Shown here piece by piece: positions 1-7,227 of a DNA stretch of 11,283 nucleotides. Each line of letters starts with the position of its first letter. Position 1 is the first letter of the stretch. The notes under the pieces are model-generated. The model searched no databases. It was not told the origin of the DNA and saw only the letters and a list, made by a program, of their open reading frames with translations. The position numbers and the translations under genes are program-made. Origin of the DNA: Euryarchaeota archaeon UBA596 (lineage in GTDB: Archaea > Thermoplasmatota > Poseidoniia > Poseidoniales > Poseidoniaceae); assembly GCA_002498205.1 (NCBI GenBank), contig DAGQ01000111.1:1-11283 (forward strand), in the 5' to 3' direction.

Positions 1-841
1 GCTCAATCGGTAATTCATTCAATAATTCTCCATTGATTAGTGAATATACACTAATCTCTCCTCCCGCTGTAATCATTAATCTCTGATTAATATCATCAAC
101 AAATATGTCGGTTACACGTTCTCCTAAATCTCTTAAATGGATTATATTAGGATTAATTGTATTATCAATTTGAATAACGGAATCACCTATTCCAACATAT
201 AGTCTTCCATCGTTTGGATCTATATCCCAATCAGCTATTTCTAATTCAATAGGTGAAAGAGAGACAGGAGGATCTACGGGGCTAAGTGCTTCTAAAACCA
301 AGTCTGTAATTTCAGATCCAGATGGAATTCTGTATTGTGCGCCTAAATCACTATTTGGTTGCATTCTTCCATTGTGTACATCACCATTTAGAAAACCGTC
401 TTGATATCCAAATCCTCCGTTATCACTCCAGTCAAAAAATGAATATTGAGTAGAAGGAGAATATAATTCAGGATTCATTGCATAGATTCCATTACTTCCA
501 TCTACACCTACTTGTAAACTAACGTTTGAAACAATTGCTCCTGGTGCAAAATTTAATTCCCAATTTGCATATCCTGGTTGGTTATTTGATGGAGAAGCCC
601 CTATTGTTTCAAGTGTGACCCAGCCAGTATCTTCAGAGCCCGAAAGCCCCCATGTACTTGCATTGGAATTTGCACTATCATGTTCAGGATGACCAAGGTG
701 AGCACTGGCTATAGTAAGTATGGGAGACATACTTGAAAATAGCATCATTAGAACAAATAATGTGGCTGTAAAAAATCCAGACCTAGTTATCGCAGGTTTA
801 ATCATAGGTGAGCGTGATGTTGAATCATTTATGAAAGGCAT
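1..841 (-). CDS. Secreted/cell-surface protein with beta-propeller-like repeats, 3' end outside window
   Basis: An uninterrupted frame of 280 codons starts at ATG 841 and leaves the left edge without a stop, so only the N-terminal part is present. Residues 1-22 carry basic residues, followed by a hydrophobic stretch (about 23-44) ending in Ala-Ser-Ala at 45-47, a typical signal-peptidase site. The protein is therefore probably exported. The mature start is His-rich. Residues about 60-140 look like a beta-sandwich segment rich in Trp, Gly and Asn. From about residue 190, repeats of the form D-W-D-I-D-P-N-D-G-R-L-Y-V-G and D-I-F-V-D-D-I-N-Q-R-L resemble propeller blades (NHL/PQQ/WD-like). A second in-frame ATG at 805 could also serve, but the TATA-like box at 861-869 favours 841. 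No enzyme motif is visible. A surface binding or adhesion role is inference. Confidence 0.8.
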   Translation of the reverse strand, partial: MPFINDSTSRSPMIKPAITRSGFFTATLFVLMMLFSSMSPILTIASAHLGHPEHDSANSNASTWGLSGSEDTGWVTLETIGASPSNNQPGYANWELNFAPGAIVSNVSLQVGVDGSNGIYAMNPELYSPSTQYSFFDWSDNGGFGYQDGFLNGDVHNGRMQPNSDLGAQYRIPSGSEITDLVLEALSPVDPPVSLSPIELEIADWDIDPNDGRLYVGIGDSVIQIDNTINPNIIHLRDLGERVTDIFVDDINQRLMITAGGEISVYSLINGELLNELPIE

Positions 842-860
842 GGTATTATGACTCAGTTTT

Positions 861-869
861 TAATAAAAA
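861..869 (-). promoter_or_regulatory. TATA-box-like element for the secreted-protein gene
   Basis: On the minus strand this reads TTTTTATTA, centred about 25 bases before ATG 841. That spacing suits an archaeal TATA box with transcription starting at or next to the start codon. No Shine-Dalgarno sequence precedes the ATG. The base composition is AT-rich, so chance occurrence is possible. Confidence 0.4.
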
Positions 870-985
870 TAGAGAAATTAGTTTATTTTATTCGGTTAGT
901 TTAGAATTATTCTTTAATCAACAAATTACAAGAATAGATACACAAAGCAATTAGAATTAATTAGAGTTGACTTACATGTTTGGAT

Positions 986-3295
986 ATGAAATCGTCAAGT
1001 TCTGAAGATGAAGATTTACGTAAACGTGCTTTAGAGTATCACGAAAAAAGTCCGCGAGGAAAAATAAAAATTGTTCCAACAAAACCCCATTCAACGGCTA
1101 GAGAACTATCTCTCGCATATTCTCCTGGAGTCGCTTATCCCTGTTTAGAAATTGCAAAAAACTCTGAGGATTCATATCGATACACATCTAAAGGAAATTT
1201 AGTTGCTGTGATCTCAAATGGGACTGCTGTTTTAGGTTTAGGGAATATTGGTGCTCTAGCTTCAAAACCAGTAATGGAAGGTAAAGGCCTTTTATTCAAA
1301 ACATTTGCAGATATCGATGTTTTTGATATTGAAGTAGATGCATCAGATCCCGAAGAATTTATCAGAACAGTTTGTAATATTGCTCCTACATTTGGAGGTA
1401 TTAATCTAGAAGATATTAAAGCACCAGAATGTTTCGAAATTGAAAGAAGAATTAGTGAAGAAACTAATATTCCAGTAATGCATGATGATCAACACGGTAC
1501 AGCAATTATTACAGGTGCTGCTTTAATTAATGCAATTGAATTACAAGAAAAAAGAATTGAAGATATTAAAGTTGTAATTGGGGGTGCTGGAGCAAGTGCA
1601 ATTGCATGTGCCAACCATTATGTAGCAATCGGGGTAAATCCCTTGAATATTGTAATGTGTGATTCTAAGGGTATTTTGACTAAATCAAGATTACAATTAG
1701 GAGAACTAAATCAATACAAAGCACCTTATGCAAGAGATTTATATGATGGAAACCTTGCTTCTGCAATGGTTAATGCCGATTTATTTTTAGGGTTATCAAA
1801 AGGAGGAGTCGTGAGTAAAGAAATGGTTCTATCGATGGCCAAAAAACCAATTATTTTCGCTTTAGCAAATCCAACTCCTGAGATAATGCCTGAAGAAATA
1901 AAATCAGTCAGAAGTGATGCAATAATAGCTACAGGAAGGTCAGATTTTCCTAACCAAGTTAACAATGTTTTAGGATTTCCGTATATATTCAGAGGTGCTT
2001 TAGATGTCAGAGCAAGAGATATTACACAAGGAATGAAAATGGCAGCAACAAAAGCACTTGCAAGTTTAGCTAAGGAACCCGTACCTGAAGAAGTACAGCT
2101 TGCTTATGGAGGAGAAACTTTGACTTTTGGAAAAGAATATATTATTCCTAAACCTTTCGATCGCAGAGTACTGATTTGGGAAGCATCAGCAGTTGCTCAA
2201 GCCGCAGTGGATGAGGGTGTATGTGGAATTGACCCAGGTATTTTTGACTATCAAAATTATAGAGATAGTTTAGAATCTAGATTAGGATTAACTCATAATG
2301 TAATGAGAGGAGTAATTAATGAAGTTAGGGGTAGAAAAAAGAAAATTGTATTCCAAGAAGGTGAAAACTCTAAGGTTTTGATGGCCGTTTCTGAGTGTAT
2401 AAGAGAAGATATTTGTATACCCGTTTTATTAGGTGATAAAGAACAAATAGAGAGAGTAAAAGAAGAATTAACGCTATCTTTTAATTGTGAAATTATTGAC
2501 CCTAAAACATGTAAAAATAGGTTAGGCAGATATTCTGAATACTTGTTTGAAAAAAGAAGTAGAAAAGGTGTAACACTCGCAGATGCTCAAAGATTATTGA
2601 AAAGTAGACCTTATTACGGATCAGTAATGGTTGCATGTGGAGATGCAGACGGATTGCTAGGTGGATTAGATCGAAATTATCCAGATGTTCTGAAACCCGC
2701 TATACAAGTGATTGGAAAAGATCAATCTGCACATTGTTTGGTAGGATGTTATATGATGTCAGTTAAAGGAAAATTGATGTTTTTAGCAGATGCAACAGTT
2801 AATGTTTACCCTGATTCAAGAACCTTAGCAGAAATTGCAGTTCAAACAGCGGTAATTGCAAGAAGATTCGGAATTGAGCCAAGAGTCGCCATGCTATCAT
2901 TTTCAAATTTTGGATCCAGTCAAAAGCAGCGTACAGAAAGATTAGAGGATGCAATTTCATTAGCCAGAGAATTGGATCCAAGCTTGGTTATTGATGGTCC
3001 AATGCAAGGAGATACTGCTCTAAATTCTGAAATACAATCAGATTATGGATTTATGACACTTGAGGGGCCAGCAAATGTATTAATTTGTCCAAACCTAGCA
3101 TCGGCAAATATTGCTTATAAGTTACTTTCAGAATTAGGTGATGCTGAAATGACGGGGCCAATTCTTGAGGGATTAGAGAAGCCTGTTCAGGTTCTTGCTA
3201 GATATGATGGAGTTAGACATATTATTCATATGGCGGCAATTTGTGCTCAAGATTCGATTAGGGGTGCTCATCCTCAAAAGATATTAAGGTTCTAA
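986..3295 (+). CDS. maeB: NADP-dependent malic enzyme fused to a phosphotransacetylase-like domain (MaeB type)
   Basis: It oxidatively decarboxylates malate to pyruvate in the cytosol, producing NADPH. I start it at ATG 986 (769 residues); an in-frame TTG two codons upstream, at 980, is less likely. The malic N-domain covers about 20-155 and contains Y-S-P-G-V at 45-49 and the D-I-D-V-F-D-I-E-V-D segment. The NAD(P)-binding domain covers about 160-420, with the signature H-D-D-Q-H-G-T-A at 166-173, the nucleotide loop G-G-A-G-A-S-A at 199-205, and F-A-L-A-N-P-T-P-E at 291-299. The C-terminal part (about 430-765) is a PTA_PTB domain, with S-N-F-G-S-S near 640 and D-G-P-M-Q-G-D-T-A near 670. 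In bacterial MaeB this domain is regulatory, binds acetyl-CoA and is not known to transfer acetyl groups. Length and domain order match bacterial MaeB (about 760 residues). The 3' end overlaps the convergent gene by 38 bp. Confidence 0.95.
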   Translation: MKSSSSEDEDLRKRALEYHEKSPRGKIKIVPTKPHSTARELSLAYSPGVAYPCLEIAKNSEDSYRYTSKGNLVAVISNGTAVLGLGNIGALASKPVMEGKGLLFKTFADIDVFDIEVDASDPEEFIRTVCNIAPTFGGINLEDIKAPECFEIERRISEETNIPVMHDDQHGTAIITGAALINAIELQEKRIEDIKVVIGGAGASAIACANHYVAIGVNPLNIVMCDSKGILTKSRLQLGELNQYKAPYARDLYDGNLASAMVNADLFLGLSKGGVVSKEMVLSMAKKPIIFALANPTPEIMPEEIKSVRSDAIIATGRSDFPNQVNNVLGFPYIFRGALDVRARDITQGMKMAATKALASLAKEPVPEEVQLAYGGETLTFGKEYIIPKPFDRRVLIWEASAVAQAAVDEGVCGIDPGIFDYQNYRDSLESRLGLTHNVMRGVINEVRGRKKKIVFQEGENSKVLMAVSECIREDICIPVLLGDKEQIERVKEELTLSFNCEIIDPKTCKNRLGRYSEYLFEKRSRKGVTLADAQRLLKSRPYYGSVMVACGDADGLLGGLDRNYPDVLKPAIQVIGKDQSAHCLVGCYMMSVKGKLMFLADATVNVYPDSRTLAEIAVQTAVIARRFGIEPRVAMLSFSNFGSSQKQRTERLEDAISLARELDPSLVIDGPMQGDTALNSEIQSDYGFMTLEGPANVLICPNLASANIAYKLLSELGDAEMTGPILEGLEKPVQVLARYDGVRHIIHMAAICAQDSIRGAHPQKILRF

Positions 3296-4136
3296 TTTTT
3301 TTCCTGTAGGGACTAATTGAAATAATTTTATTATTTGTAAATTCCAAGGTTGAATGTTTAGGCCTGTAAATTAGACCCGTAAATAATGAGAAAAATACAC
3401 CACCCATGATTAAATTCCCGAAACCACTTACAATATACCCTGGAGATGCATTAAAATAAGCCCAAATAAATGAGGGGATAATACCAATAAATATTGAAAT
3501 AATCATTTCACGCTTAAAAATTTCAAATCTATCAAATTCAGATGGTAATTTTTTGCCAAAAGCATCAATATGCTTTCTTGGGATTCTAACAATTCTAAAT
3601 TTAATATTTTTTTTATGTGATTTATGTAACGAAAAACCTGGAGTTATTGATTTATCTTTTGATGAGTTTCCGCTTTTTGTGCATTGCATTCCAAAACCTG
3701 CAGATTTAGGATTATTTTCGAACCAAGGACTTCCATCACAAGGAGCCCCCCAGTAACTAACATGTGGCTGATCTGCGATTAATTCCCCAAATTCATTGGG
3801 CATTACAATAGAATCTTCTAATTGCTTTTTCGCAAGTTCCCATTCAGACTCACTTGGTAACCTAAATCTATAATCTTCATTTTTTTCATTAAGATTTTTT
3901 AAAAAATCTTCAATATTTTGTTGATTAAATTTATTATAATTCGGAATATTTTCATTTTTATTGAAAACATCATTCCATTCATCTTCTGTAATACAATCTT
4001 TTGTTATTTCAAAATTATAATTTATTTCTACTTTATGTCTTGGTCTTTCTCCAGCAAAGTATAATCCTCCATTATCTCTCCCTAAGAATACATTTCCAGG
4101 ATTAATGTTTAAGAATTCTAAAGAGGTATTTTTCAT
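3258..4136 (-). CDS. Membrane-anchored FGE/SUMF1-like domain protein, probably not a formylglycine generator
   Basis: 292 residues. The N-terminal half resembles the FGE-sulfatase (SUMF1/EgtB/PvdO) fold. It has an opening P-G-N-V-F-L-G near 13-19, E-R-P-R-H-K-V-E at 30-37, I-T-K-D-C-I-T-E-D-E-W at 44-54 and the family hallmark R-L-P-S-E-S-E-W-E-L-A at 92-102. Y-W-G-A-P-C-D-G-S-P-W follows at 128-138, and a terminal F-R-I-V-R at 180-184 stands in for the usual G-F-R. The paired Cys of true formylglycine-generating enzymes (C-x4-C near the C-terminus) is absent. Cys occur only at 48, 133 and 152, so catalysis of that kind is unlikely. Two membrane helices follow (about 211-228 and 234-257), then a basic tail, which suggests a membrane-tethered domain. 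The start codon abuts the stop of the upstream 107-residue gene (TAA-ATG), so the two are probably co-translated. The substrate is unknown. Confidence 0.8.
   Translation of the reverse strand: MKNTSLEFLNINPGNVFLGRDNGGLYFAGERPRHKVEINYNFEITKDCITEDEWNDVFNKNENIPNYNKFNQQNIEDFLKNLNEKNEDYRFRLPSESEWELAKKQLEDSIVMPNEFGELIADQPHVSYWGAPCDGSPWFENNPKSAGFGMQCTKSGNSSKDKSITPGFSLHKSHKKNIKFRIVRIPRKHIDAFGKKLPSEFDRFEIFKREMIISIFIGIIPSFIWAYFNASPGYIVSGFGNLIMGGVFFSLFTGLIYRPKHSTLEFTNNKIISISPYRKKIRTLISFEDEHP
3296..3302 (+). terminator. Possible T-tract terminator after malic enzyme
   Basis: Seven consecutive T residues follow the malic enzyme stop codon directly. Archaeal RNA polymerase can terminate at such T-tracts without a hairpin. 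The tract lies inside the coding region of the convergent FGE-like gene, where it encodes Lys codons, so its presence may be coincidental. Confidence 0.3.
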
Positions 4137-4460
4137 TTAATCAGCCTTCCATCCAGGTCTCCAAAATTTTAAATTATCCAATAATTGACTCCATTCCTGA
4201 TCATCAGCCTTTAATAAATAGAATGCCCTTCTATCTAAACCTTCAATTAATTCTTCATCAATCTCTTTTCTTTTTGCTGCATCTTTCCATTCTATTTGCA
4301 TTTCACGAATTAATCTTTTACCATTTGTAGGTGAATCAAAATTTTTTTCACATACTTCTTGTAAATTTTGTAACCATACTCTTGTGCCTTTAATATGTAT
4401 TTCACTGTCATACTTTTGTCGTATTTTTCCAGTTTTTCCAAAAGGCCACCACTTCATCAT
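4137..4460 (-). CDS. Small Trp-rich hypothetical protein
   Basis: 107 residues, not recognised. It starts at ATG 4460; a second ATG codon follows immediately at 4457. It opens with M-M-K-W-W-P-F-G-K and ends with F-W-R-P-G-W-K-A-D. Seven Trp in 107 residues (4, 5, 29, 58, 90, 100, 104) is high. The middle is charged and probably helical, with Lys/Arg and Glu/Asp interleaved. There is no signal peptide, no clear membrane helix and no known motif. The stop codon is immediately followed by the ATG of the FGE-like membrane protein, so the two form an operon. A physical or functional partnership with that protein is inference from the coupling. A weak purine stretch (AAGGAG on the minus strand, 4473-4478) lies upstream, somewhat far for a ribosome binding site. 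Confidence 0.7.
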   Translation of the reverse strand: MMKWWPFGKTGKIRQKYDSEIHIKGTRVWLQNLQEVCEKNFDSPTNGKRLIREMQIEWKDAAKRKEIDEELIEGLDRRAFYLLKADDQEWSQLLDNLKFWRPGWKAD

Positions 4461-4534
4461 GTAGGCCTCTAACTCCTTATTTGAAAGACTTCGTATACAT
4501 TAAATCATTATGTTTGATAATATCGGGATGTTTA

Positions 4535-4960
4535 ATGGGTCGGATTTTCATTCATCTTCATGGTAAGCCAAAAGACAAGTCATTAAATTCATTAATTCAA
4601 ATGTATTCAAATAGGCTGGAATCAGAATCTGTAAAAATTTTAGAACATAAAGATAGCCTTTCAAAAAATGAATATTTTGAAAAATTAGATAAATTAACAA
4701 AAAATGCCAAATTATTTCTCTTGGAAGAAAATGGTTCTAATTATAATTCAATTGAGTTTTCAAATTTGATTAAATCATGGAAATTAGAACAGGAAGACAC
4801 CCATTTAGCAATCGGTCCTGCTGAAGGCTTTCCGAAACATTCCTTTTCAAAAATTTCCTTATCAAAATTAACTTTTCCACATGAATTGGCTGCGGTAATT
4901 CTAATTGAGCAAATTTATCGCTCCACACAAATAATTAAAGGAACAAAATATCATAAGTAA
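4535..4960 (+). CDS. rlmH: RlmH-family SPOUT 23S rRNA methyltransferase
   Basis: In bacteria RlmH uses S-adenosylmethionine to methylate N3 of the pseudouridine at position 1915 in helix 69 of 23S rRNA, on assembled ribosomes. From ATG 4535 the protein is 141 residues (E. coli 155). This start places M-G-R-I-F-I-H-L-H-G in register with the family's first strand. An in-frame TTG at 4481 would add 18 hydrophobic residues with no counterpart. Family features are the Y-S-N-R-L helix (24-28), the knot loop I-G-P-A-E-G (93-98), L-T-F-P-H-E-L (112-118), E-Q-I-Y-R (125-129) and the C-terminal Y-H-K (139-141). The loop reads G-P where bacteria usually have G-G. The gene diverges from the Trp-rich gene with a 74 bp gap and lies 40 bp before the next plus-strand gene. 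Confidence 0.88.
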   Translation: MGRIFIHLHGKPKDKSLNSLIQMYSNRLESESVKILEHKDSLSKNEYFEKLDKLTKNAKLFLLEENGSNYNSIEFSNLIKSWKLEQEDTHLAIGPAEGFPKHSFSKISLSKLTFPHELAAVILIEQIYRSTQIIKGTKYHK

Positions 4961-5000
4961 TTAAATGATAATCTAGAGAGCACTATTCAAGGCGAGAAAC

Positions 5001-5705
5001 ATGACACTGTTGTATACTGGAATTTCAATAGTTTTAGGTTTAATTTTAATTTGGATGAGTAAGAATCAACCTTTCCCAGAACATTCACAAAAATTTGGAT
5101 TTTTGCTGATTGTACTAGGTAGTTTAGGATTTATTGCAGAGCAAGCCGAAAGAGAGGTAGGTCCAACAGTTGAACCTCTAATACTTACCATCTTAGGCGG
5201 TTTAGGAGTTGTAATTGGCCTTATTCATGCAATAAGGACACGAATGGATGTACTTATTGCCCCCTTCTCAGGTTTTTTATTAGTTGTAGGAACGATATCA
5301 TTATTTTCGAATGAGTGGTCATCATTATCCAACTTTGAACAAATTTCAGCATTTGTTTTAATTTCATTAATTATCCTTTTGAATATTTATTTAGTTTTTA
5401 GAACACTTTTAATCGGAAAACTACCTTTGGCTTGGTCACAATCTGGGTTAAGACAATTAAGAAGAGGTGTAATTTTTGGCGACCGTGGAGCAATTAGCTG
5501 TTTTGAAAAAGCATGGGATGTAGATGAAGAACATTTGAATGCAATGGCATACAGCGCTCTTTCATTAATCCATCAACATTTTGAAAATGAAGAAGAGTAT
5601 AAAAAATGGAATCATAGATTACTCGAATTAGGCGGTTTTGAATCGGTAGATGAAACATGGATATCAGCTGTTAAAGACGGTCTTAATAAATTAAGTAACG
5701 ATTGA
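5001..5705 (+). CDS. Multi-pass membrane protein with cytoplasmic TPR-like helical tail
   Basis: 234 residues; family not recognised. The N-terminal 140 residues are strongly hydrophobic. I see about five membrane helices, near 3-19, 31-46, 58-77, 83-102 and 113-138. The remaining residues (about 140-234) are soluble and helical. They include G-D-R-G-A-I-S-C-F-E-K-A-W-D and A-M-A-Y-S-A-L-S-L-I, spaced like one or two tetratricopeptide-type helix pairs (small residue, A-x-x-C/A-F-x-x-A-W/Y). The start at ATG 5001 fits because the hydrophobic segment begins immediately and no alternative lies nearby. The gene follows rlmH by 40 bp on the same strand, so co-transcription is possible. A scaffold or assembly role through the helical tail is speculative; no catalytic motif is visible. 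Confidence 0.75.
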   Translation: MTLLYTGISIVLGLILIWMSKNQPFPEHSQKFGFLLIVLGSLGFIAEQAEREVGPTVEPLILTILGGLGVVIGLIHAIRTRMDVLIAPFSGFLLVVGTISLFSNEWSSLSNFEQISAFVLISLIILLNIYLVFRTLLIGKLPLAWSQSGLRQLRRGVIFGDRGAISCFEKAWDVDEEHLNAMAYSALSLIHQHFENEEEYKKWNHRLLELGGFESVDETWISAVKDGLNKLSND

Positions 5706-5721
5706 TGCAGCAATACAAATG

Positions 5722-5731
5722 TTTTTTAAAT
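5722..5731 (+). promoter_or_regulatory. TATA-box-like element for the small membrane protein gene
   Basis: TTTTTTAAAT is centred about 27 bases before ATG 5754, with a purine-containing stretch just upstream that could act as a BRE. No Shine-Dalgarno sequence separates it from the ATG, which suggests a leaderless transcript. The T-run could equally help end transcription of the preceding gene. Confidence 0.45.
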
Positions 5732-5753
5732 CTAAAAAACAATATATGTATTG

Positions 5754-6020
5754 ATGGAGGCAAATATTTTAGAGAATGATGGAAAATGGGCATTATCAAC
5801 TTATTTTTGGATGAGTATAGTAATTTGGTTTTGTGCTAACCTGCTTAGTCAGGCTGTATTTATGGGTAGATTTGGAGAACCTTATGGTCGAGAACTACTA
5901 GATCAAGGTTTAGGCCCGATGTATTGGGGTTTGATAATTATAGAATTAACAATCTATTTATTTGGAATTTTTGTTTTGGGTTCTAAATTTAAACAAAAAA
6001 ATTTACCAATAATGTCATAA
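5754..6020 (+). CDS. Small two-helix membrane protein
   Basis: 88 residues from ATG 5754; the in-frame TTG just before it at 5751 is less likely, given the promoter spacing. Two hydrophobic segments are visible, about 15-36 and 55-77, joined by a short loop with G-R-F-G-E-P-Y-G-R-E. The N-terminus is polar and acidic, and the tail is Lys-rich (K-F-K-Q-K), which favours a cytoplasmic C-terminus. I do not recognise the family. Membrane segments, sensible codon use and a well-placed TATA-like box support it as a real gene. It sits between a larger membrane protein and the cobalamin adenosyltransferase, about 40-50 bp from each. The cobalamin gene also has a TATA-like box, so this gene may be transcribed alone. 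Confidence 0.65.
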   Translation: MEANILENDGKWALSTYFWMSIVIWFCANLLSQAVFMGRFGEPYGRELLDQGLGPMYWGLIIIELTIYLFGIFVLGSKFKQKNLPIMS

Positions 6021-6032
6021 TCCGTGACAACC

Positions 6033-6042
6033 ACTTTTAATT
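6033..6042 (+). promoter_or_regulatory. TATA-box-like element for the cobalamin adenosyltransferase gene
   Basis: ACTTTTAATT is centred about 24 bases before ATG 6061, again suiting a leaderless archaeal transcript. Only about 40 bp separate this ATG from the previous stop, so the box occupies nearly all of the gap. Confidence 0.4.
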
Positions 6043-6060
6043 GTAAGGATTAGTTTGTGC

Positions 6061-6750
6061 ATGGTCCGTATAAACAGAGTCCATACAGGCACAGGCGATG
6101 AAGGTTATACTTCGTTGGTGGATGGAACTAGAGTACCTAAATTTCATCCAAGATTAGAAGTAGTGGGAACATTAGATGAATTGAACTCAATTTTTGGTAT
6201 TGTATTAATGGAAAGTAATAGAATTCCAGAAAAGCATTCAGATGGTGGCGAAAGGAAAAGTGTATTTGAGGTTCAGCAAATTATCACTCGCGGAATTAAA
6301 AGAATTCAACAAGAATTATTTGATTTAGGTGCAGAACTTGCTTGTCCTATAGACAATATTCCAGAAGGTATAGTATTACTACAACAAGAAGTGAGTGATA
6401 TGTTATTATCTGAAATGGATTCTATGCAAACAGAACTCAAGCCTTTAGAATCATTTATTCTTCCTGGTGGTAGCGCGCCAATTGCTAATTTACATATTGC
6501 AAGAACTGTAGTCAGAAGAACTGAACGACAAATAATTAAATTAATTCATGATGAAGGAGAAGATTCTGTAAGACCTTTTGTGAAAGAATATTTTAATCGT
6601 TTATCTGATTGGTTATTTATTCTTGCACGTTGGGTATCGATTAGATTAGGTGAAGATGAATTTCTATGGATTCCAACTGTAAAAAGATCAGGTGAGAAAT
6701 CAATTTCAGAAACTATTGAAAATCAGCAATCAAGATTTAATTTAGATTAA
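6061..6750 (+). CDS. pduO: ATP:cob(I)alamin adenosyltransferase, PduO/MmaB type
   Basis: It transfers the 5'-deoxyadenosyl group of ATP to cob(I)alamin, making adenosylcobalamin (coenzyme B12) for enzymes such as methylmalonyl-CoA mutase or class II ribonucleotide reductase. From ATG 6061 the protein has 229 residues. The ATP-binding N-terminus H-T-G-T-G-D-E-G (8-15) is intact. G-T-L-D-E-L-N (36-42), F-I-L-P-G-G-S (132-138), the catalytic helix R-T-V-V-R-R-T-E-R (148-156) and N-R-L-S-D-W-L-F-I-L-A-R (179-190) all match the family, including the Arg and Glu that bind ATP in human MMAB. It is longer than typical bacterial forms (about 190) through an insertion near residues 54-74 and a polar tail after about 205. 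An in-frame TTG at 6055 is rejected as start. The last 14 bp overlap the convergent Nudix gene. Confidence 0.93.
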   Translation: MVRINRVHTGTGDEGYTSLVDGTRVPKFHPRLEVVGTLDELNSIFGIVLMESNRIPEKHSDGGERKSVFEVQQIITRGIKRIQQELFDLGAELACPIDNIPEGIVLLQQEVSDMLLSEMDSMQTELKPLESFILPGGSAPIANLHIARTVVRRTERQIIKLIHDEGEDSVRPFVKEYFNRLSDWLFILARWVSIRLGEDEFLWIPTVKRSGEKSISETIENQQSRFNLD

Positions 6751-7138
6751 TGAATTTCCTTGCGGATAATATAACGGATTTAGTTAAATCATGAGTAACT
6801 TGATTAATTGCAGAATCCCAATCTAGCCATAAATAATTTTGATGTTCTTTTGATAGTTTTACATTTATTTCAGATGTTTTTGCCAGTAGCCACCAAACAG
6901 TTTTATGAATCTCCTTACCCTTTTTTGTAAAACAATATTGGGTTTTTTTAGTAAAACCTTCAATCCAAGTAATTTCAGAAATACCTGTTTCCTCAGTTAA
7001 TTCTCTTAGTGCTGTTTGTTTGTGATTATTATCATTTTCTTCAATATGTCCTTTTGGTAAATCCCAATGCCCTTGAGGATATTGTAATATTAATATCGAA
7101 TCGAAATTTACTAAAACAACACCACAAGATGTTTCCAT
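6737..7138 (-). CDS. Nudix hydrolase, Ap4A-hydrolase-like, with atypical Nudix box
   Basis: 133 residues from ATG 7138. Nudix enzymes cleave nucleoside diphosphates linked to another moiety; this one most resembles the diadenosine tetraphosphate (Ap4A) hydrolase branch, judging by the early C-G-V-V-L-V strand and W-D-L-P-K-G-H at 25-31. The catalytic second half of the box, R-E-L-T-E-E-T-G-I (45-53), is intact, including the metal-binding Glu residues. The first half is unusual. The canonical box has G, five residues, E, seven residues, then R-E. Here G30 is followed by H-I-E-E-N-D and R is one residue later than expected, with Asp or Asn where Glu is normal. A later W-L-D-W segment (104-107) is also typical. 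It is convergent with the adenosyltransferase (14 bp overlap) and divergent from the DHH gene. The substrate is not determined. Confidence 0.88.
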   Translation of the reverse strand: METSCGVVLVNFDSILILQYPQGHWDLPKGHIEENDNNHKQTALRELTEETGISEITWIEGFTKKTQYCFTKKGKEIHKTVWWLLAKTSEINVKLSKEHQNYLWLDWDSAINQVTHDLTKSVILSARKFINLN

Positions 7139-7227
7139 ATTCTTTCTGTGAACATTAGTTCTTTTTTGTGTTTACCATTATTTTCTATGATATAATTGAA
7201 TAACAAGTTAATTTCACCTTGTCTACA

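Noticed and set aside
1726..1965. Open frame of 79 codons on the minus strand inside the malic enzyme gene
   Set aside because: It lies entirely antisense to a strongly conserved coding region, and its translation shows no recognisable motif.
3553..3756. Open frame of 67 codons on the plus strand inside the FGE-like gene
   Set aside because: It is hydrophobic and Cys-rich, but antisense to the R-L-P-S-E-S-E-W region's gene, and has no promoter or ribosome binding site.
3258..4136. Calling the FGE-like protein a sulfatase-modifying enzyme
   Set aside because: The catalytic Cys pair is missing and no sulfatase is present in the window.
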